Shown here: positions 54,941-64,000 of the stretch, one piece after another
Layout: every line of letters begins with the position of its first letter
How positions within the stretch are numbered: the first letter of the stretch is position 1
Assembly (NCBI GenBank): GCA_947179485.1
Contig: OX359247.1
Location: forward strand, 34,076,801-34,140,800
DNA: 64,000 bases
From: Allacma fusca
Taxonomy: Eukaryota > Arthropoda > Collembola > Symphypleona > Sminthuridae
Direction of reading: 5' to 3'
Translations under genes and position numbers: made by a program
The notes under the pieces: model-generated
Databases searched by the model: none
What the model was told of the DNA's origin: nothing
The model's input: the letters and a program-made list of their open reading frames with translations, nothing else

Positions 54941-55003
54941 ACTCTTGACGTTCCAATCGTGAGGGGAGGTATTAGAAGGATGAAAACGTGAATAAATGGA
55001 TCT

Positions 55004-55009
55004 TTTATT
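55004..55009 (-). terminator. Possible AGL polyadenylation signal (AATAAA)
   Basis: Canonical AATAAA on the minus strand, 135 bases past the AGL stop. It overlaps an AAT-AAA codon pair of the open downstream frame, so use of this site would exclude most of that frame from the mRNA. Confidence 0.35.
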
Positions 55010-55144
55010 TCTTTGGAAGTAACCATACGCATGAAGGTGGTGATCAATACGATATTTTCGCGGTGGTTTCGTCTTCGGGCCATCCCTTCCTATTCCATTG
55101 TTGCTGTACAGTAAATAAAAGTCGACGGGATGGCCCCCGTTTTG

Positions 55145-57949
55145 TCAGTTAGATTTGGTCTGTAGATCGTGAAGAGTCTGAGAAAACAAGGCAAACAATA
55201 CGATTATAAACTACACGAATTACTTTTTCATAGCCTTATATAGTTGTGTATATGCATGTAATTATACAGTCGAACTATTCCGCATAAATACTCAAATTAT
55301 TACACTTCTTTACAAAATTACTGAAATTATTACCATTCAATTTAAATCGGTTTAAACCACAAAACTCACCTCTAAGATGGTAGCAATGCTCCAAGCTTGA
55401 GTTGTACAGCTTCCCGGACAGAATGAGCCTGCTTTATTGGTTAATTCTGGTAGTCCTCGCCAAGCAGATGAATTAATGTGTTCAATATGTTTAGCCAAAA
55501 CTTTCTTTACATGGATCAAAGCATTGGCTTGTTCTCCAACACGTGCATGCATCTTCACATAACTCCGGAGGTAAAATCCCATCGGCCAAACCCATTCCTG
55601 CGGGGAGTCAAAACAAAAGTGTAAGTAATGTGTTGACAGTGTGCTTCTTAGGTTAATCAATGAACTAAAAACCAAGAAAATAACAATTAAGAAAGTTAAT
55701 AGCGTACAGGTCCGTTATGATAATTATATCCATGAGCCACTTTCATATCGCTAGAGTCATTTGAATTATCATAGTTGCCGTTGTAATTCCAATCAGCAGG
55801 ATCCAATGTTTTGACACCCAAAGGTCCCAACAAAAGTTCCTTGAATTTTTCTAGAGCAGCGAGTGCCCGACTGGTAGTGAAAAGTTCGTCTGCTACTGCC
55901 ATTGCAACAACAAAATTAGGTCTCAATTGGTAATCCATGTATGACAAAGTTGCCCCGACGGTATCCTTGTAAATGGATCTTCGATGAATAAGATCATGTT
56001 CAGCTTGCTCGTCCACCCAAAAATTTGCCTCGAAGTTGGATTTAATTGTTTCATGCCACTGATTCCACGTCCAGCGTACTCCAGTTTCGTTGGATACGAC
56101 ATCATATCGGAACAATCCAGATTTGTAGGAAGAGTCAACGAACTTCAAGACAGCGTACGCCAATCCGACAATTTCAACCGGTGCTCCATCACGAGGAGTA
56201 GCTGGAAGTCCTTTATTTCCAGCAGTGGTACTTGAGCCCATTTTGTCCATCCAAGTACCACAATTGTAGCGATTTCCTCCAGTAGGAAAACCAGTATTGA
56301 GGTCGACATGCACTTCAATGTTAAATCCGGTGTCTGTCATATGAGCATCGATCGCGTTACCCGCATTCCTTTCGCGAAAGCTTATTCCTCGGAAGTGCTT
56401 AGATAAAGCTTCGTACATGGTATCCTCAAGACTTTCCACCTGTAAAAACAATGCAATCAACACCGTGTTTGTTGTAATCACAATACACACAATTATTAAT
56501 AATTGCATTAATTACCACAGAATTGTCCAAGACAGGTTGTGCCAAATCATTAGGATACATTCTGCAGACCCTTTCCTTTAGAATAGCTTCACCAGAGGGA
56601 ACTAGCTCACAATACCGAACGATAGAATATAACCAAAACCAAGTAGCGTCTCGACAGTTGTATCTAGCATGAGTTCCTTTATCCAGCAAATTGGGAATTA
56701 ATCCATGTCGTAATACAGAAGCGTAAGCTAATATAGTTGTTTTGGCTTCCTGAACCCGTCCTGTCACCAGGTAAATTCCTGGTAATGCAATGAAAGTATC
56801 CCGACCCCAATTTCTCATGTAACCGGTGGAGAAATGAGGCAGCCCGGCTGACAACGTCACAGCATCAGGTTTGTTAGGCAAATAGCCGGATTTAGAGTAT
56901 CCGCTGACTTGAACGGATGCTAAGGCCAGTTGTTTTGCAAACGGTGATCCATTTTGAACGAAGCCATTCAGCAATTCCCACACTCTTTTGTACGCTGCGA
57001 TGGTCACAATCATTACAACAATATCGAAGAATCGTGGTATCAGATTTCGGGGCAAATCTTTCACATACTGAAACGTTGTTCTAAGGTACACTCCAATTTC
57101 TCGTGTTGAGTCTTCGCGTAAAAGACGGGAAGTCATGTAGTCCATGAGCCAATCTCCAGCTCTCAAATTGTCGCAGAGGGGATGACCCAGATCATCATTC
57201 ACCCGAATTTCGCTCAAGAGACTCGCAATTCCTTGCAGACCACAATATACGAAAGAGCCAAATTTAGGAATCTCGTAAGTTCCAACCTGTCCATCAGTAT
57301 CGTCACGCTCCTCTTGCTCACAGCGGTACAAAATTTTGTTGAGGTCACCCAATGTAACAGAACGGTACAATTTATTTACGGTATCTTGTTTGAGAATTTG
57401 CTCTAAATTTTTGATAGATTGAACGGTGGCAGGCTGAGGTTGCGTTTTGATTACGACAATATCCCCAGGGTGGAAATCAGTAAATTCAATCACAGTATCG
57501 CGATGCTCTTTTCGAATCTGAATCAATTTCGCATCGGGGGGTGCAACATTCTCCGAATCAATGAGTTTGTAACCATCGATACCATTAATAAATGATTCGC
57601 TACAGTTATGCGTACCAGGGCGTCGGTAGGGTGAACCAGAAGTGCTGATAAGTCTGCCTTCATACATTACACTAGTCACGTCGGCTACTCCGATGTTCAG
57701 TGATCGAACGTGATGATTGACAGGTTCTTCCGGAGGGAAATTAAAAGCAGTATAAGCAATTAGAATAATATTTTCGCCAGTACTTTCCGCGTGACGAGTA
57801 ACCACTACAATGTCTGTAGTATGCTGGTCGATAAATATTTGATTGTGGGTAGCTCCAATATTTTTGTGGAGAGTATTTAAAAATGCCTTCGCTTTTGAGA
57901 TACCGGTGGCCATTGTAGAATATAGCCGAGTTTCGCTTACGACATGAAT
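55145..57949 (-). other. AGL: AGL amylo-alpha-1,6-glucosidase half (GH133-type)
   Basis: Exons 9-12 cover residues 667-1474. The C-terminal (alpha/alpha)6-type domain carries [12 protein letters not shown] (D1050), [12 protein letters not shown] (D1100) and [10 protein letters not shown] (D1209). These are the three Asp motifs linked to glucosidase activity in this family. YDELVPH-like FDELVPHH at the end of exon 8 and [14 protein letters not shown] further on are also conserved. Exon 9 alone is 1434 nt without an intron. Confidence 0.92.
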
Positions 57950-60818
57950 CTACAGGAGTTAAAAACCACTACAATGAATGCTTGACACTACACAAAATGT
58001 TTGTATAGATGAAGATAGTCAATTCTTACGTGATGAGGAACCAATTCATCAAATCCCCGATTACTTCCTATGGCACATCCAGAAATAGCAACTAAAGCAG
58101 CTGTTGGCAAGCAATCAAATAATGATCGTTTCTCTATAGGACTTGGATTATCGTGGGTCTGATCCATAAACAGAGCATGTGGAATCGACGTTTGAATCAC
58201 ATCCTGGCCAGTTTTTTTGAATGCACCAATCGGTGAACCACCGTAACGGAAAATCAAACGACCGAGTTCATGAGGTGACCAGGCATTTAAAGCCTCTGAG
58301 AAAGAATAAATTTTATGTAAATCTATATATTTATATTGTATTTAAGTCTTTTAAAGTCTGTAACAAAACCTTTCAGGTCCTATAAGTTCGTACCTCTTAT
58401 CAAAGATGTGATACCCAGTCGATTAACGAAAATATTGTCTACACGATCAGAATTAGTAAACAATTCAGCAAAAACATAAATGTTTGGCCGAACATTCCTT
58501 GCAGCATCGAGCATGTACTCTGCCACGTGAATTGGCGTTGAATGACAATTATCTAGACGGATACCATGAAATATGGTGGCAGTTTGCTCAGTGTATTCTC
58601 TCATTAGATTCCAAAGGAATGGAGAGTCAGAGGGACATTCCCCGAATCTAAGTTTAACCGAGTCACCCCAAGCAATGAGTTCTCTTCTCAGGTACACATT
58701 ACTGCTAGCTTCAGCAAAGTTCCTTAATGGGTCGTCACCCATCACCCATCCATTGTGTGCCATGATGAAACGACCACCTTCGGACCACGCATATAACTCT
58801 TCTTCTTGAAGATTCTCTTCTGTATCCGGACCTTGCACACGATGAAAATACCTACAAGAATACATAATAAGTAATGAAGCTGTTACAGCAATATTTTAAT
58901 AAATCACAAAGACATATTTGTGTACCTTGCAATCAAAGGATGATCTTTATCAACCACTGGATATCGAGGTCCATTTCTGTCAACTCTTTCATAGCGTACA
59001 CCGCTCAAAATATTTTCAACAGCAGCATTACAATGACTTCTGATCAGATTCTCGATAGATTCATTAAGATTAATCAAGGCTGAACGGAGAATATCGCAAG
59101 ATCTTTGAATACTATTTTCAGGATCTCCTCTGTAAAATTTATAGCAACAGTAAACATAATTTCCAACAACATGTCGCCCCGTTTACGGTAAATTTTTGGG
59201 CTGTCCACTTTTTCTGAGACTAACCTATTGACGTGAAACAAATTAAGAGCCAACTTCCATTCAATCATTGCACTGAAACGGCGGTATTCTGGATCCTGTA
59301 TTATTGTCAAACATCCTTCCGCTGGAGCAGCTCTGGGTTCAAGTCTACAAGCACGAGCTTTAAAAGCCTGGACAGTATCCTCTGTATCAAGCATATAAAA
59401 CTGTTCTAGTTTTAATGCAGGTAGAATATGTGTGTTCAAGATTTTTCGCAGTGCCTATCAAGACAAAATAAACACGCTAAAGCCACCTTCACCAACACCT
59501 TCCATACTAGATGATAACAAACAATAACTTAATTGTGCATCTGTACCTCAAGATGTTCTTCCTTTGTAAGTTCCTTTGGCACTCCATAATTCTCCCATTT
59601 CTCTTTAGCGATTTCTACACTCAACTTATGCAAAGCAGCATCAAGTAAGTACGCTGGACGAAGGTGAGCCGAGTTCAAAAGATTGTAGGTCGCCTCAGGA
59701 TTCGTTAGCAGCCACGGGGTTTCATTAGCCGTATGATTCAGTACTAAGTCACAAAATGACAAAACACCATGGTTCTCTTTAAGATCATCCAAGAATTTTC
59801 CAATTTGATCGAACGAGTCCTTAATCCCAGGATTAGGCTTCAGTTGATTTTTCAATGAATAGGATGAATTAGAATCACCCAGTTCCTACAAATGTTCATT
59901 TCAACATTACTCCTTCATCTGAACGTTCTCATCTCACATCAATTAAACTAATTCCTACCTGAACAGGCGTGAAATGAATAGCATTATATTTGCAATCAAG
60001 TGTCGGTTGGAGTCTCAGCTGCCACTCCTTAAGCGGGCCCAAGGACTTGGTCAGCACAGTTTGGCACGTCAAAGAATTCAAATTAATTTCTTCCTCCCCA
60101 GCAACCCCAGCTTGCAATATTGGATTGACAATAAAGAATCCCTTTCCCGATTGCCTACACCAAATTTCAATCAATCCCAATTTAATTCAATATAATCATC
60201 ATCCCAACTCCAGTCCACTCCATCCATTAATCCCATACCCATTATTATTCTCAAACTGATACTGGAAGGTCCCATTGGTAATGATTTGCACCTCCGCATA
60301 ATTCTCATCATCCCAGGTGGACTTGCTGAACTCTAATTTCCGGAACTTATTCCTTTCGAACTTGGACGTCGGCGACAGGGGATGATTCGTCTTCAGCGTT
60401 ATCACCGAGCCATGAAGTGTTGGCGGGATGATAAATCGCAGCGTACATCCTGCAACCAAAACAATCCCATTTATAGGATAATTATTACCCAATAACAATC
60501 TCCATTCCAAAACAATCTCCATTCACTTTTAACTTGCCCACACTCCCAACAAAAATTAACATCTTCCCTCAATCCCATTCAAATAAATCATATTTCGAAC
60601 AAAAAAAAAACTACTAATTCCTCAACTAATTCCTCAACTATTTCACTTCTCATTTGAAATTCAAACCCTAAATTAATCTCACAAAAATAATAATAAAAAA
60701 CACATCCAATCATTCTTTAATTACCTAATGGCACTTTATTAAGAACATCCGATCGATCTCCTTCAATCAGAGGTAAGATGAGAGTGTAGGAATTAAAAGG
60801 TGACTTGAATTCCGGCAT
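55145..60818 (-). CDS. AGL: Glycogen debranching enzyme (4-alpha-glucanotransferase / amylo-1,6-glucosidase), 12 exons, 1474 aa
   Basis: This cytosolic enzyme removes branches left by glycogen phosphorylase: it moves a maltotriosyl unit to another chain, then hydrolyses the remaining alpha-1,6-linked glucose. Exons (minus strand): 60725-60818, 60239-60449, 59959-60154, 59547-59885, 59225-59454, 58926-59129, 58394-58851, 58030-58295, 56516-57949, 55708-56439, 55370-55597, 55145-55177. Phases agree throughout, the total is 4425 nt, and the length is near the roughly 1500 aa of animal AGL. Introns are 73-275 bp. The ATG has an in-frame TAA upstream. Exon 5 must end at 59225 (AG before gttagt); reading on destroys homology. 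Motifs of both catalytic centres are intact (see the two domain entries). The C terminus follows animal AGL ([13 protein letters not shown]) plus five residues. The reading frame stays open past the TGA. Confidence 0.96.
55235..55242 (-). promoter_or_regulatory. TATATAAG box-like motif inside AGL intron 11
   Basis: TATATAAG on the minus strand, about 58 bases upstream of AGL exon 12. If used, an internal transcript would start near 55205-55210 and include the open frame that follows the AGL stop. AT-rich introns often contain such strings by chance. Confidence 0.15.
58030..60154 (-). other. AGL: AGL glucanotransferase half (GH13-type)
   Basis: Exons 3-8 cover residues 102-666. Recognisable blocks are [23 protein letters not shown] (near 240), [30 protein letters not shown], the nucleophile motif GIRLDNCHS with D525, the acid/base motif FAELFTNS with E554, and FMDQTHDN near 621-627. 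These match the catalytic Asp/Glu blocks of animal and yeast debranching enzymes, so transferase activity is expected. The N-terminal region (exons 1-2, residues 1-101) is the less conserved beta-rich lead-in. Confidence 0.92.
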
Positions 60819-60976
60819 ACTCCCCAAATTTCCAAAGGCACTCCAAAATAATACTAATTAGCTCCAAATAGGAAATCTCCAAATTAAAAAGAAACAATTT
60901 TATTTCAGAATTAGAAGTAGAAATTAAAAGCTGAGAGTTAGCAACGACGAAACTCTCTGTCCTCTAATAGACATTG

Positions 60977-60982
60977 AACTGA
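60977..60982 (-). promoter_or_regulatory. Candidate initiator (TCAGTT) for AGL
   Basis: Minus-strand TCAGTT matches the arthropod Inr TCAGTY. GTTTC at +28 to +32 matches four of five DPE positions. Weak evidence; chance matches are common. Confidence 0.2.
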
Positions 60983-62692
60983 CGAGATTCCCTCACATTC
61001 AAATGAGATGAATACCAGAAGACTCCGAAGCCCTGAATGAGCAGGGCAAGTCAAAGAATTGAATCTGTCCTATGCCGGGAAACTGATGAGCCCCTCTTAT
61101 TTTGCAACTATTTTAAAGCATAAGTATTCTATGACAACATATCACCTTTCGTCTCAATGACTGTCAGTCGGCTACCTCATGTCCAGCAGTTTTTATTCCA
61201 GTTCGCCTCACAATCACCATCCCGTCAACAGGTGCTTGTATACAGTTGACTTTTAAAATATAATGAAGGCCCTGCTATGAAACTGAATGCTCCTTACGGC
61301 TTAAGTAGTTATTCCATATGCTTAATTTTGCTTATCCGTATACATACAGCACTTTTTGTGTTAATCTCTAAAGTCTGAACTGAAGACGAAGACTATGCAG
61401 ACCGTGACAGTCGGCAGATAGAATAGACTCAGAAATCCTCCTTTGGAAATATGCTAGGGCAACTTTATATTTACATAAAGCACTACGGCGGACACCAGAT
61501 CCCAGAAGAGTCAACAAGCTAAAAAATAGTATGACAAAATAAATTACATAGGTTCGGCTTTGAAACTAAATAACCATTTATATGTCTTCGCCCTATGTAT
61601 ATTGAGTGTCAGGGCGTTGTTCCTTGTAGGAACTGAAAGAGTCTTGCGTGTAGAATTTTTCTCCCCAATGCAATGCTATCATTTAAATGGTGTTACAGAT
61701 ACTGTATTTCTTTCTTTTGGTTTTTTTTTCAGAGCATTTTTGAAACCAGAGTATTTTTTTTCTTGGGTGATGATATGACGTCTTTTGTTATCGTTGCTGG
61801 GAAGTTGTGGGCTATGAGATTTTTAAAGATAATGCTAAATCTTGGACCTTGTCTGGGCTATCGGATGTTACTGCCGTCGGTGTGACACTTGAGAGGGGAT
61901 AACTTGTGATGTCAACGGTACTTATTTGCTTACAAGAGGAGTCATAATTATTGGGAATGTGCTCTGCTGACTTAGAATTGTATAGAGTAAACATTGGGGA
62001 GTTCCAAGGGGAATGGGAACGGATAATGTGGATAGTGGATAGTAATGGAAAGGATAGCGTTTTGTTGAGCGTTAGATGTTGAAGTTGGTTCGTTTTGGAG
62101 GCTTGAGTAAAAATAATAATAATTGCAGGCTCACTGTGTATGGTAATTGGGGATTGGAATTATTAGTTATTATTATTAACATAAGCTTTCGTATTTGAAC
62201 GGAAGGGATCCAGCATGTATGGATATAGTGTGTTGTCTTTTTATTTTAACATTAAGGATTTGAGCTTTCAAATGTAAATATTAACATAGTAAGAAATATA
62301 GAGGTTTTTTTAGAAAGATTATGTATTGCTTCTACTTTACATTTTATTAATGGTCGCAGTAATATGCGAGAGGTTCGTAGCGCGACACAGATGCGTATTT
62401 ACTGTATTTGGTTGAAGATAAATTTGTATGTGCAAATTGTTTATGAAAATGTGGAAATGTTTTTAAATTGAATGGGAATGAGGTACGGTTAAAACCGTGC
62501 TGTGGTAGAATCAGTCACGTCGACAGTCTTATTACTTAAAACCGGAAATTTTGACAAACTCGAGCGGTCCAATGAGATTTCTTACTTCATTGAATAAAAT
62601 TTGGTCTTGGTTTCGTTATACAGTAGGAGGGATGGAAACTGTAGACAGAAATAAGTAACATTCGTAATATCACACTATAGATGCACTTTATC

Positions 62693-62698
62693 TTTATT
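62693..62698 (-). terminator. Polyadenylation signal AATAAA for the 62.8-63.4 kb peptide gene
   Basis: Canonical minus-strand AATAAA, 86 bases after the TAA of the knottin-like precursor; fits a short 3' UTR. Confidence 0.5.
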
Positions 62699-62783
62699 TG
62701 TAGTTAAGATTGCAACTTTGTCGCATACAAAAAAACTAGCGTTGTTTGTGAATGCGCTTTGGGAACATACCCTCCTTACTTTT

Positions 62784-63422
62784 TTACCAGTCTTGTATAT
62801 CGGTAGTGCGGGACCCATTACGAGGTGACGGAGTAGTAGCATCAACAAATTCTTCCTCGCTTCCGAGCGATTTCTCATTAGGATCGCAGACAATTCCGAA
62901 AGGTGGGCAAACTATACCAATACAGCACTTACGAGCGCCGTACAGAATAGTAAAGCAGAGGGCGTACCAATTAGCACACAGATTTGCTGGACCGATAGGA
63001 GGAAGTGTTGGGAAGGAGTCAAAGATCGATGGAATATGAGGAGGGACTATGAGTGGTGGTAGTGCGGGTAACTGCAAAAAAAAAATAACCAATTCAATGA
63101 TAATTTAGAGAACGACAATTACTTGGATTTGTAAAGATGTCAAGGAAATAAAGCTCATATGGCGCAATAAAACCAAGAGCACGGTAACCCATTTATTCGT
63201 AATGTTTTGCTTATTGGATTGTGTGGAGGTAAATAATGTACGCACCTGTCTGCCAGTGTCGTCCGTGAGGTCGTCCAGGATTGCTTTCTCACCGTCCTCG
63301 TAATCGAAATCCAAAGTTGAGCTAGTGCCATTCTCCTTCGTAATCATTGCTATTGATCCGCATCTGACGGAGTGAATGATTAGAGTAAGTAGTAACGGGT
63401 AAATAAAGATGTTACAAGACAT
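62784..63422 (-). CDS. Secreted knottin-like (six-Cys) peptide precursor, 154 aa, 2 exons
   Basis: Exons are 63246-63422 (59 codons) and 62784-63071, joined in phase 0; the acceptor follows a long poly-pyrimidine run. The product has a signal peptide (hydrophobic core IFIYPLLLTLIIHSV), an acidic pro-region (about residues 35-59) and a Pro-rich linker starting LPALPPLIVPP. The Cys module (residues 91-121) is spaced C-x6-C-x9-CC-x4-C-x6-C, a textbook inhibitor-cystine-knot pattern. A hydrophilic, acidic tail of about 33 residues follows. A GTAAGT string inside the Cys module (CTC|GTAAGT) is read through here because that keeps all six Cys. A possible acceptor (TTATAG) just before the ATG suggests a 5' UTR intron. 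Candidate roles are signalling peptide, inhibitor, antimicrobial or toxin-like effector; the sequence does not decide. Confidence 0.72.
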
Positions 63423-64000
63423 GACCTATAAACAACAAATTCAACAATTATTACCAATTAATCAGCTCGTTGCATTCACTCGGTAGGATTCAATAATAAT
63501 ATTTGTGACAACAATTAATCCCACCAAAATTTCTGATTAAACTTCTACAACAAATTAACCATGATGGTTATTACTTTTGACGACTGTTTAAACAGAGGAC
63601 TTCTGAGGTAAGCATGTGGGCACATCATATGCGGGGCAAAAATAATGTCCTCTCGTACAATACAATAGCTTTTGGATTGCGGTCCCCCATACTGCAGGGC
63701 TTCTAACATTCCTTATACCATCAGTGCATGTTTAACGGTCCTATTCCAGTAAAATACTATTTATAAGTACGTATACTTTAACCTTTGGCCCACAAAGTAC
63801 AGAAAGCGAAAACTTGAATAGCTGACAAAAAGAGTTTTTCTTAAAGGTTACGGAGGCTACACCTTGGGAAGGATATGAATGACAATAATCCGCCTAAAAC
63901 CACACACTGCATAATAAATGGAGTGTAAACATACCGCATCCAAGTATGTATGTATATACATATATGAAAACCTAATTTTATTATGAGATCCAAGCCTTAA
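63423..64000. other. Upstream of the peptide gene; nothing else recognised
   Basis: About 580 bp of AT-rich DNA, probably the 5' UTR intron and/or promoter of the minus-strand gene ending at 62784. No further exon was recognised before the window edge. Confidence 0.5.

Larger units (their letters stand above)
60819..62783. other. AGL upstream region; no other gene seen
   Basis: Should hold the AGL promoter and 5' UTR. A minus-strand initiator-like TCAGTT lies at 60977-60982, about 160 bases before the ATG, and another at 61378-61383. The right end holds the 3' UTR of the minus-strand peptide gene. Plus-strand frames at 61560-61885 are not recognisable. Confidence 0.5.

Noticed and set aside
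59074..59224. Continuation of AGL exon 5 past 59225 in the same frame
   Set aside because: The continued protein loses all similarity to AGL, whereas splicing AG|gttagt to 59129 restores it with correct phase.

Overview
The window looks like nuclear DNA of an animal, most likely an arthropod. Non-coding DNA is AT-rich and full of microsatellites and short TACATA/GTATCTAC-type motifs. Genes are split by GT-AG introns. The proteins are metazoan: a secretin-family (class B) GPCR, a glycogen debranching enzyme of animal architecture, and small secreted peptide precursors. A copepod such as a sea louse is my best guess from repeat style and gene content, but that is inference and no search was run.

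Layout. About 1-7.8 kb: no gene I can support. 7.9-34.1 kb, plus strand: a class B GPCR of the parathyroid-hormone-receptor (PTHR) type, rebuilt from 12 exons with every splice phase matching (490 aa). Its first three introns take about 20 kb and the 7TM exons are packed into 28.6-33.6 kb. 34.1-49.7 kb: long gene-poor stretch with microsatellites and a notable hairpin near 36.9 kb. 49.7-63.4 kb: a minus-strand block of four confident genes. In transcription order these are a knottin-like secreted peptide (63.4-62.8 kb), the glycogen debranching enzyme AGL (60.8-55.1 kb, 12 exons, 1474 aa, very short introns), a second knottin-like secreted peptide (53.6-53.1 kb), and a Gly/Cys-rich dibasic-processed precursor (50.1-49.7 kb).

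Most interesting points. (1) The frame of AGL stays open for 159 further codons after its TGA and ends in a hydrophobic transmembrane-like tail: either stop-codon readthrough or an unannotated tail-anchored protein gene. (2) Two six-cysteine secreted peptides with the same Cys framework (C-x6-C-x8/9-CC-x4-C-x6/18-C) and the same exon design flank AGL on the same strand. (3) A third small secreted precursor with a CxxCxxCxxC core lies next to them. The receptor and AGL have no evident pathway link. The three precursors look like candidate signalling or effector peptides, which is inference.
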